A stretch of DNA of 39,077 nt, taken from positions 1 through 39,077 of the forward strand of contig JASANE010019284.1 of assembly GCA_030248225.1 (NCBI GenBank), given 5' to 3'. This DNA is from Trileptium ribeirensis. Taxonomy: Eukaryota; Nematoda; Enoplea; Enoplida; Thoracostomopsidae. A program made the translations under genes and the position numbers. The notes below the pieces were generated by a model. That model was not told where the DNA came from and made no database searches. It saw only the letters and a list, made by a program, of their open reading frames with translations. Of this stretch, positions 1-9,600 are shown piece after piece. The stretch's first letter is position 1; each line of letters starts with the position of its first letter.

Positions 1-383
1 AAACCATGGCGATTTCATGCTCTGCGTCCTAAACATTGCTTCGCCCATAAGCAGTTATATTCAAGTTATATCGAGATCATTAGTCCGGACATAATTTATA
101 AAGCAGATAATTAAGAAAAGACATGATTAACTTCGCCGCTGTATGCGAGAAATGACATGACTGGTGATTTTTGAAACTGTGCAAAGAATAAAACGTGATG
201 AAAGCAACATATATAAACAGCAACAAACTGGGAACTACTAAAAAAATCCAGCCTGTCTATACAATAGAAGTAAAATCTACCGGTGTTTATGGAACGCCAC
301 TATCATTCGCCTTCTGCACATTCTCTGTTTTTGTCGTTTGCTAAAATCCGATTTTTCTTTATACTTCAGTGTGATAATATATA
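1..383. other. No gene seen
   Basis: AT-rich sequence without a recognisable coding segment. If the psq exon at 510-737 is spliced, this stretch is its intron or contains its next exon, but I cannot identify one. Confidence 0.4.
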
Positions 384-509
384 CTATTTGGCTACACTGG
401 CAGTAAATTTTCCACCAATTGGTACCCAAGACCACAAATCCAACGGCTCTACTGTATTACAAATAAGAAATGTTACAAAATAGCCATCTAATGTTGCCTT
501 AACTCTCAC

Positions 510-737
510 CTCTGATAGCTGCGACGTTCGGCCTGATGTCCCGACTGTCTTTTCGCCTTTTCGAATAGCAATTTCATTCCTGAGTTTTTGTCGAGAAATC
601 CCGAAAGTTTCTGCACATTTTCGTTCGCTCGAATATTGCCCAGATCGCCATGCATTGATACAATTATCTATTTGTGTGATACTATATTTTTGTTTCTTTA
701 TATACTTATAATATTTATTAAATTTTTTGGTCGACAT
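510..737 (-). CDS. Exon encoding a pipsqueak-type HTH, probably from a transposase gene (partial)
   Basis: An ATG-started open frame gives 76 residues before a strong donor (GAG|GTGAGA at 509). Residues about 18-56 fit the HTH_psq pattern: YSITQIDNCINAWRSGQYS, then CAETFGISRQKLRNEI, i.e. basic residues, a first helix, spaced A-x-x-F-G-I and a recognition helix S-R-Q-K-L. After it comes GRTSQLSE, which resembles the G-R-x-S-x-L-s-x-E linker often found between this HTH and the catalytic part of pogo-like or related transposases and of domesticated psq proteins. The rest of the protein would lie at lower coordinates, beyond the window's left edge or in decayed sequence. The frame runs on to 384 past the donor, but those residues look random. 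It could be a live small gene, a domesticated factor or a transposon fossil. Confidence 0.45.
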
Positions 738-872
738 TTTAAATCAAACCTGTAATACATACGTATGGATTAAATGCACAAGTAATATTGGACAGTCAAT
801 TTAGGTCAATCCAGTATGATTACGATTGACTTTTTCATATGCAATATCACATTCTTGACCTAGACTATCTGT

Positions 873-1001
873 GGCTTTTCTTTCGAAATATTGGTGTTTC
901 TATAGCAAAACTGCGAAAAAAAATATTTGCAAAAAACACCAATTTACCGGTTTGGATTTTTTTTCGCAAAACGGGCTAAATCATATTTCGAAAGAAAAAC
1001 C
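873..1001. repeat. Imperfect foldback (inverted repeat), about 130 bp
   Basis: The left arm GGCTTTTCTTTCGAAATAT (873-891) pairs with 983-1001 at 18 of 19 positions. Further in, TGCGAAAAAAAA near 912-923 pairs with the T8-CGCA stretch near 957-968. A competing inner stem uses TTGGTGTTT (891-899) and AAACACCAA (933-941). It may be a tiny foldback transposon copy. No target duplication was evident. Confidence 0.55.
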
Positions 1002-1003
1002 GG

Positions 1004-2419
1004 TATCGGTTGTTGTACAAAGGGTTTCGCGTTGGTTCTCACTTAATATATGGTGTGACACCCTAAACTATTAACTGTTAAATCTGCATATTTGCGCAAC
1101 TCTTAGCCGGTTAATGCCTTTGAGGTAACAGTTTTCTGAAATTTTGTACGAAACACAAAAAACAGTCACTTTTGGATAACTTTAAATTTTTGCGGGTTGC
1201 TCCTGACATAAGAGCCCGATGGCCCGTACTTTGTGCTTTATGTTTATTAAAGTAACATATCTTCCACGCGCACTATGGTTGCTTTTGAATTTTTGCTTCC
1301 TGGGGTACTGGCGTGCTGGTTTGTTTATCGCAAGCATCGTGCCTGGTTTTTTTTTTCGCAACGCTGACTATATAAAAAATTTCGTTTTGAGTGCAATATC
1401 TGGACCTGGAATCCTGTTTGGTAATACGTACCGACGTATACAAAACTCCTCAGATCAACGTTTAGGTAAAAAAAAGCTTTTCTGGAATTGCATTGCTCCA
1501 TTTTTAAGTTTAGACCCATTTTAAAAATCTTTAGTGCAATCACGCTTAAAATGAGTCAAAATTCTTGCTTTATTTCAAGTTTCGAAAAAGTTCTCTTTTT
1601 GTTTTTTAACGTTACCACCTAATGATGTATCCATAAATACATGGCCCGAGAACTAGCCATAAAAAGTTATATTTTTAAATAAGTTAATTTTATTACTCAC
1701 CTTAGCTGAGCTTACTCCCATATTTCTGTTTGACTCCAATCCAGAACAGTATTACCTTCAGGCGAAAAAGCAGATTCTTATTGTGCCAATCGATATTTTT
1801 TGCACCATCTCCGTTTGATAAGATAACAGTTTGTGATTATGAAAAGAAACTTTATTGGAATCCTAAAAAACCTGGAAACACCAAACTGAGAAGCAACGCT
1901 TCTTTATAAACAATTTGCAAAACATTCAAAATAGAATTTATGATTAATTTTTTGGAGCATATCGCTTCTTATCCCTTTTTATATGACCAGTAAACGGAAC
2001 TAAAACAGGCATTGAGGTCGATTAGAATATGGTTATTAACTTAGCGCTCATTCATACACCAGTTTTATCAAAAATTTGAAACCTTTTTTCATTGTACCGA
2101 TTCAAAAAGTATGATTGAGAAATTTGCCTTTCACCATGAGTTGTTCTGTCTCACAATATTAATAACCCATTAGGATCCGAAGCCGAGATGATATTTATCT
2201 GAGAATTTTGTTACAGGAAACTTTATTTATTGATATTCTATTCATTTATCAAAATTCAAGTGTACTTTTTACAGAAGTCGCTTTTTGTTAAAAAAACCCG
2301 ATATCTATAAGCTGAACAACCCTTGTGCCAATGAAAAATTGCTTTCTGGGTAAACAATCATGTTATATCACCCAGGAATGGACTTACGAAGCCAATTAAA
2401 CTTGCTTCAATTTTCATTT
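1004..2419. other. No gene seen (about 1.4 kb)
   Basis: AT-rich DNA. A plus-strand open frame at 1219-1524 (101 codons) and an overlapping minus-strand one have biased, unfamiliar translations. I find no repeat ends. Confidence 0.4.
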
Positions 2420-3097
2420 TTAAATTTCGTACACGTGTTTTGGTATTTTGTGTCCAGTGTGAGCGTTTAAAATGAATTTGTTATTCTTGGATGTTTCTGC
2501 ATCGCGACCAAACATATAGCAGTTCTTAGGGCTTTCATACGTACTTTCACAACCATTCCATCTTTTTGAAGAAAAATCATGACTTAAGGACGGTATAATA
2601 TATACGAGCTTACCGGATTGTGCAGCTACCCTTCGTTTATCGCTACAGTTAGAAAATTTCTTTTTCAACAATAAATGGTGTGAACGTTGAGAGCAGTTCT
2701 TTCTTGGCAAACCATAAATGACATGTTCGTTCAGAGTAATTAGACCCAGAACATGCCATGAGATTACATAACATTGCGTATCCTGACACACGTCTCGAGC
2801 TCGACGGGTCTGTATAACCGTGACCACAAAGTAAAATTCTAAAAACCTAGAAAGAAATCGCATACATACAGTAACATCATACATTACCACATCCACACTT
2901 ACCCTTGCAGACATACGCGCTACAATATACATCGCGACTAGATCATTAAATTTAGCTTTTGTATTTTTAAACATCGGTTTATTTTCTTGCCCAACTTGTT
3001 TATTTGTACAGGTTAATTCTAAGACTGCAAAAGATGAGGAAAATTTTTCACTTTCTTTCAACTCAGAGACATTATTGTCTTTTACCAGAAATATCAC
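2420..3097 (-). pseudogene. Unidentified 225-codon open frame next to the gag remnant
   Basis: A long open frame for such AT-rich DNA. It opens with GTG rather than ATG, but the frame extends upstream (PLRCSK before the GTG), so it is probably an internal piece. The translation is rich in K, S, V and N and shows no catalytic motif I can name: no clear D-T/S-G protease triad and no YxDD. It lies directly downstream, on the same strand, of gag-like fragments, so it may be further sequence of that retroelement. That is inference from position only. Chance cannot be excluded. Confidence 0.3.
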
Positions 3098-3314
3098 TTT
3101 TGAACACCTTAATGGAGCAACTCGCTGTTATAGATTAAGAAACACAGAGTTAATCAACACCCGATTTTTTATCGAGATATCCACATGCGTTTCAGTTGGC
3201 ATAAGGCTATCCACTAACCTCCATTTAGGTTCACAGCTTCCTGCTACACTTATCTCAGCGTTACCACACTGTATTCCTCCATATGTTTGGATTGGTTGAT
3301 GACGTGGCCGCTTG

Positions 3315-4118
3315 TCACATAAATTCGGCATTTGGATTTTCGCAGCTGAAATCTGTCTTAGAACCCCTTCGGGTTCCCACATTTTGATTCATGCAACACA
3401 TATCATTTGTATAAAAATTTTCAGTACAAGTTTGCGTATTTACTGCAGCACCTGGTTTCATTTTTTTGTTACACAATTCAGAATTCGGTCTTTTCAAACA
3501 AACGACAGGTATATCGGTGCACTCAAAATTTTCATTCGGGCTCAATGGCCCATTGTTTAAACAATCTTTGTGGGATTCACTACCAATAAATTTTACTTTT
3601 TGCGCCATTCCCTCTCAGTTGAACCTATAAAATTTCCAATAGATTCTTGCTTTAGGCGCTTTAACTATTGGCGCTTGAAATGATTCTGGCTTTGCAGTCA
3701 ATACAAATCGCCGAATTGTTTTATTCAATCCACATAGAAAGTTTTCTAAGGCAATCATATCCCTAGTTTCATTAGACAATGTAGGAAAGGCTTTCCTTAA
3801 CAAGTGGGCAATTGATCCCCAATTTAGCACCATAACTGTATGTTAGATACTTTGGCACCAAAATTTCAAATAAGCAATTTTTCAACGAATCATAATTTTT
3901 CTTTGTTTTCTCCAGAGATGCATTCCCATTTTTGAGCAGCTCGATCTCAAAAAGGCCGGTACTATACGAGCCATCTCATCTTTTGACCACTCATTAGCAA
4001 GTGAAATACGTTCAAAAATACCTATCCATTCCTCAAAATCATCTCCAAATTGTCCGTAATAAAGAGGGATATCATCAGTATCAAATACAGTTTGTGGGTT
4101 TTGACGCGCCCAAAACAA
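3315..4118 (-). pseudogene. Gag-like remnant of an LTR retrotransposon, frameshifted
   Basis: Reading the minus strand, 4118-3882 encodes a segment with FGDDFEEWIGIFERISLAN and EWSKDEMARIVPAFL. This fits the retrotransposon gag pattern of an aromatic and acidic stretch, W-x-x-x-F-E, then a W-x-x-x-x-x-A-x-x-x-x-x-x-L helix pair. The homologous reading appears to change frame near 3900 and again near 3830. A downstream block at 3833-3615 contains TRDMIALENFLCGL, another typical gag helix. A further open block (3608-3315) is Cys- and Asn-rich but has no clean CCHC knuckle. I see no reverse transcriptase or LTR pair. The element is broken by at least two frameshifts and should be treated as a fossil. 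Confidence 0.5.
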
Positions 4119-5401
4119 ATCGTGTTGACAAAAGCCCAGGTTTTACCACAAATTTAACTTCGCAAATATTGATCACCTTGGCGTATCTCAAAATTATCAC
4201 AAAGCAATTATTTTTTTAAACACTCAAAATTTTCAACAGATTTTGGATTTTAATAGGCTTGTTTCCGATCCAGGCTTTCGGCATCAAAATGTAGCCTACG
4301 TGTCCCAGGGGCGTTCGAAGCTCTACTGTAGATTACACACGAACTACACCGATACATCCCCAAGATATCCAATGCTTTATTAGCTTATTCCTAGGTACTT
4401 AATATGTCACCACTTATAATGCAGACTTTTTATTTCGCAAACTACGACAAAATTTCAAACTACACAAATTAAATATATAAACGGCTGAACCGTACTCACC
4501 TTGATTGTGCAGCTCCTGAGGCCCTGCTCTAACTGCGCAACCGCTTAAATAATTTTTCTAAACCCGATTTCTTGGAACTCAAAAGTAACCTAGTTCCAAA
4601 ATCTCTCTAACCCGTTAATTTTTAATATAATTGCTGCCAACCGGGTTATGAAATCTTAGAATAGTAAAATTAGCTCTCTAACATAAGTTTTAATTTTTGC
4701 GTTCGAGAGACCCTTTTTATGAAATTCTCGGAATCCCTAAATCAAAACAAATATTAAGATTTTCAAGAAAATTCGTCAGAAATACAATTACATATCCGCT
4801 AATGTAAGTGTAATGGTTAAGGCACCCAGTGGCTACACTCAGATCCGATAGGTACGGAAACTGTAACCCCGGCACACAAATTTTAAAATTTTATATTATT
4901 TTAAACTCTCTTAATCTTAATAATTTCAAGAACTAAATAAAATTCGTATTACTAAAAATGGCCCAGGGGATGAGGTCCGTAACTCCTTAACGGGTGGGCC
5001 AAATGATGCCAAATTTGGTTTGTATAATCTACAAGGTGCCCTATGGCATTTGGCATCAAAATCCGCATATGCCCAAATCATCCCCCTTGCCCGGATTTGT
5101 ATGAATTTATGCTATGGATACAATATGCTGAGAACTTTGCTATTTTCAAAACAACAAATCTTTTACGATTTTTATACACACGGCACAAAATATAATACAT
5201 ACACGTCACACAACTATTATACATATTTTCTATATCATACGCATACAGTTTTTCCAAACATCAACAGTAAACAGGTTCACACATGTTTCTATAATATATG
5301 CTATGTACTAGACAACACACGAATAAACAAACACACTATATAAACGAAACGATAACGCAACTACATTTAGGTTTCCACGGTAATACATCGTTACAGATGT
5401 G
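4119..5401. other. No gene seen (about 1.3 kb)
   Basis: This is the upstream side of the gag-like remnant. It may contain its leader or LTR, but I find no paired LTR. A plus-strand frame at 5020-5343 (107 codons) is Tyr/His/Thr-rich low-complexity and unlikely to be a gene. Confidence 0.4.
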
Positions 5402-5694
5402 AACGCCCACCCTCTCAAGTTGGCAGAATGATGACAATAAATTGGACATTATCCACAATGATGTTAACGCACAACCTCTCAAGTTGGCAGAATGATGACA
5501 AAAAATTGGACATTATCTACAATGATGTTAACGCCCACCCTCTCAAGTTGGCAGAATGACGACAAAAAATTGGACATTATCCACAATGATCTTAACGCCC
5601 ACCCTATCAAGTTGGTAGAATGATGACGAAAGATTGAACATTATCCACAATGATGTTAACGCCTACCCTCTCAAGTTGGCAGAATGATGACTAA
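5402..5694. repeat. 64-bp minisatellite, about 4.6 copies
   Basis: The unit begins AACGCCCACCCTCTCAAG and continues TTGGCAGAATGATGAC and TTGGACATTATCCACAATG. Successive units start at 5402, 5466, 5530, 5594 and 5658, an exact 64-bp spacing with only scattered substitutions. The last copy is cut short at about 5694. The array starts about 385 bp past the CPSF6 stop on that gene's downstream side, so it may lie in the 3' UTR or just beyond it. Confidence 0.92.
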
Positions 5695-6078
5695 AGATAA
5701 TTTTGGTAGCATCCGACTCAGCTCGAAATTTTTAAGGCTAATTTTTTTCGATTTTTACGTTCCAAATGGTCTTTCATTGGCACACGAAATTTTCAAAAAA
5801 AAATTTTTCTCCATAAATGCATAAGGAACCATTGGGTGCCAAAAAAATTCGACAACTTTTTGTCATAAAAATGGCCGCAATGAATATTGTTTTAACTCAA
5901 TTCGCTGAGCTGAGTCGAGTGGCACAAAAATCATGGCTGTATCTTATAAACTGGACGAATTTCAGCTTGCGGGCTAAAAGAAAAGGCCGCTATAAAGCAA
6001 AAATCTTGAGAACTGTACCGTAGTTTAAGCTTCAGGTTCAACAGAACGCTTTTCGGAAACCGTATGGATTGTCGTTGT
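5695..6078 (-). other. Sequence immediately downstream of the CPSF6 stop
   Basis: Probable 3' UTR on the minus strand. No AATAAA or ATTAAA was seen on that strand. The plus-strand frame at 5817-6023 looks like chance. Confidence 0.35.
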
Positions 6079-6660
6079 TCAATATCGGTTACGTCTGCTG
6101 GAACCTTGCGACAAATGAGCAGGGGGCGGAGAGTAGTCATCGGGATCGACGGGCGGTACACCCCGACTTCCTCCGTAACCCGAAGTAGCGGAAGGTGGGC
6201 CACTGCTAGGGCCACCGCTTGATGCTGATGCTGCCATCATTTGATGATGTTGTGATGGAGCAAGTGGCGGCGAACGTGACTCGGGTGATCGTTGAGACGA
6301 ATGAGGTGGCGGACTCCCACTACTCATCCGGCGGCTGCTTCGACTGCTTCGGTGATGTGCGCTATGGTGATGGTGCGACGACGGAGCTACTTGCGCAAGG
6401 TCACGTTCATCACCTCGCATAATCATGTAGTCCCGCTCGCGATGATCTCTTTCACTGCGATGTTCGTGACGCATGCTGTGCTCTCGGCTGCTTCGCGACG
6501 ACTTGTGGTGACGACGTGCCTCACGATGTTCGCTACGCAGTAACTCTCGCTCGCGTTCCATCATCATGGCGGAGCTTCGCGGCGAACGAGACCGGTCTTC
6601 CCGATGATGGTCTCTGTGTTCGCCTCGACTGATTTTTGTAGGGCGACCATAAGACTTTGC
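6079..6660 (-). CDS. CPSF6: CPSF6 terminal coding exon 5 (RS/RE-like tail and stop)
   Basis: Encodes residues 698-890 and a TGA stop. It follows a TTATTTTAG acceptor and opens AKSYGRP, which continues the conserved GIE-x-KSYG junction seen in CPSF6 and CPSF7. Next comes an Arg/His/Glu/Ser-rich tail ([33 protein letters not shown]), as in the SR-like domains that help nuclear import and protein contacts in this family. Unlike vertebrate CPSF6, which ends within the RE/RD repeats, this protein continues through a Ser/Pro-rich stretch and a Gly/Pro-rich end ([15 protein letters not shown]) to RRNRY. I saw no AATAAA or ATTAAA on this strand in roughly the first 1 kb past the stop, so the 3' end is undefined. 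Confidence 0.92.
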   Translation of the reverse strand, partial: AKSYGRPTKISRGEHRDHHREDRSRSPRSSAMMMERERELLRSEHREARRHHKSSRSSREHSMRHEHRSERDHRERDYMIMRGDERDLAQVAPSSHHHHSAHHRSSRSSRRMSSGSPPPHSSQRSPESRSPPLAPSQHHQMMAASASSGGPSSGPPSATSGYGGSRGVPPVDPDDYSPPPAHLSQGSSRRNRY

Positions 6661-9600
6661 CTAAAATAAAAATAGGTGTAATATATAATAGTTAATTTGC
6701 GTGTTACGCAATATTTTTACTCTTGTTTTTGCAAGGAAGCCAAATTTCAATAGCGATTCGGGTGAAAGATTAGTCCAGACAAAAAAATTCCCAAAACAAC
6801 ACAATTTAGTGGGTCTGTGGAAACATTTGAATCTAAAATGAAAGCTACACCGAATCATAAATTACTTCGTGAAGAAAAAATGAAGAGCATTGAAAATGCC
6901 GTTGTTTAGGGTTTCTAACCGAACGGTAAGCAAATAATGCATCGTTCGACTCTTTGGCCTGAGGCACGCTAAAAATAATTATATCAACCAAGTAAATTCA
7001 CATCCTGAGAAACCAGGCCCTGAAATTTATTGGGAAAATCCTCACACTTTTGCGGAAGCATCGACCCAGGCGTTGTTGACTTGTATTTGAAAAGACATAA
7101 CCCAGAACATGATGATATTGAAACAGATAATATCAACCGAGTAAATTCCCATCCTGAGGAACCAGGCCCCAAAATTTATTGATAAAATAATCATACGTTT
7201 CGCGGCAGCTTCGACCTATAGGTTGTTGACTTGTATTTGAAAAGACATAACACAGGACATGATCTTGAAAAAATAATATCAACCGAGTAAATTCACATCC
7301 TGAGGAATCAGGCCCCAAAAATTATTGGGAAAATCCTCACACTTTTCGCGACATCCTCCAGACGAGACCCAGGGGTTGTTGACTTGTATTTGAAAACATA
7401 ACATAGGTCATGATGATACTGAAAAATACCAGTCCATTATTACTTTTATTTTATGATGGCAATGGCTAAGCACAATAAACTGTTATAAAAGGACTTGCAA
7501 TTAATTAGTGATTTATGAGAAGCTACTGGCTACGCGATATGGTAGGAATAGACCGGACAACTTCCTCGTCCGTAGTGATATCTTTGGGAGTCAAGAAAAT
7601 TTTAGACTTAGAAGGTGCTAGATAAATTTTCGTACGACAATTAATGAACGATGCCGTCAGGGAAACGTTATTACTTTGTGCGAAATAAGGCAAAAAAAAC
7701 TAAATTAAAAAACGTCGGATAAGAAAATTTTATCGGACAAGGCCACCATCTAGATAGTTTTGACCCAAAACCGGGTTTCCATACCTAAATTTGTCCAATA
7801 AGTCAAAATTTGTGATTTCAGGTATCCCGGGATTCCGATGTGTCCCGGAGAGTCGACGAAGCTCTCAGAGAAGCAGGGTTTGAAGAACCATAGCCAAATC
7901 ACTGAAAACTATCAAGTGTGTACCCAAAGCGGGGGTTAAATACTTAATTTCGTCCAAAATTTTAACATGCGGTATACTAAGCGTCCTGAAGGTTTCAGAA
8001 ATATAGTTTGCCTGATATATAAACATACCGATAGCCGCAACAGATAATTGTGTATGTATAGAATAAGTCCATAAAGATGCATACACTTACAATATTAAAA
8101 TATATGTATAAACTGTTTATCACCAGTGCAATAGCACATGAAATATTAGGAATGTGGGTTTCCGCAGGAATTTGGGACAAAGCCGGACTGTATGTGTGTC
8201 GTTGTTGTTTGGGGTATAGGTTGGGTGTTGATAAGTCTTGGTGTGCGATGCCGTATTCACTTCGTCGCTGGAAATATCAGTACCTTTCTGCGCTTTATTC
8301 ATATTTGTGCCCAAACTCATGGACACTCGCAACACCTAGATGAACCAGAATGGCCACAGGCCTTGGGATCGTTTCACGCTGATGCAGCCTATGTTTATCA
8401 TGTTGAAACTAAAAACCTGAAGCCACGTTTCTGTGTAAAAACAGAAATTTATGGGTCATTTTCTAGTCAGTTTCCAATTTTTCACCGCTCGAGATATCGG
8501 TATATATCTGTATTTTTGCTGTTACTGGAATATCGGCCGATACGCATAACCGACCAGGTCCAACCAGAAAGCACCAGTTTGGTTAAAATGGACCATAGTG
8601 GCAGCCAACTAGCAAGTTTCAAACAAAAATAACGTATAATACTGTATCAGATCGACGTGACGCTGCTGCATTACGCACTTCCACAACGTAATGCCCATAC
8701 GACTCCGGCTATCGTAACCTCGAGGGCGGACCTAATGGGTTCAGATTTCTATATTCGGGTCAGTCCCAGGAGACTACGGAGCTTAGCAAGCTGCAGGAGC
8801 GCTTCACAGGATGTGTTCTGATCCTACCAGACGGGTTGCGCACGTAGCCAAAGTGGTACTACCTTTGAGGTCCCTAGGGAGGTTGGCTCCGTCACCTGCT
8901 TTCAGGGAAAAGAGACCATACCACTATTCCCTATCGTCGTTCTACCAGGAAGCGTGTTAAAATTTTCCTATTAATTACTTTTCCTACTTTCCGGAACGGT
9001 TAATTTATTTAGCCAGTGCCCCACACTAGGGTCCGACAAATCCCTAGACGTTTAACGTCGGATTCGCGTGATTTTTCATTTTGGGCGTTGAGGGAAAATT
9101 TTGTACTTTGAATGAAATTTCTTTCCCTATAACTTTCTAAGTCGCACAAGTTGTACTCACTCACTAATAACACAAATATCGAAATCGTCGAGTCACGCTA
9201 AGGTTTGCTTCCTTAATGCGTGTGTCAAACCTGAACGTGGGTCGTTGATAGGGACGACGGATTTCAAACCCCTTCAATACATATTGCTACCATGGGTCAA
9301 TAAAACACGGGAACACGGCTGGGTTTTGATTAAGCATTTATTGATAAGTCAAAATTATACGTAGATATGGACAGAAATATATTGTATGGGAAACATACAA
9401 TGGACACAACGTTAACGGTACGGTACACTATCGGGAAAATTGACTGGGCAGCAATTGGGTAAATAACGGAGTCATCGCTTTTTTCATGGGATGTACAAAG
9501 CTGGTTGGTTCGAATCAAGGCGCGAACTACTTAGCCCTTCTAATCGACAGCCGCGCTTACCTTACTTGACAAAACAGCGGGAAAAACAATATAGAAATAT

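Noticed and set aside
4803..4880. tRNA-like AGTGTAATGGTTAAGGC stretch
   Set aside because: It is A-box-like only. The supposed B box (GGTACGGAAAC) is too far from consensus, and no cloverleaf forms.
5402..5694. CRISPR-like repeat array
   Set aside because: The units are head-to-tail with no unique spacers, and the surroundings are eukaryotic.
6219..6543. Plus-strand frames over CPSF6 exon 5
   Set aside because: They lie wholly antisense to the confirmed terminal exon and have no independent motif.
8192..8632. Plus-strand 146-codon open frame in intron 4
   Set aside because: The translation matches no family, has no conserved motif, and lies between repeats. Several overlapping frames on the other strand argue for chance.
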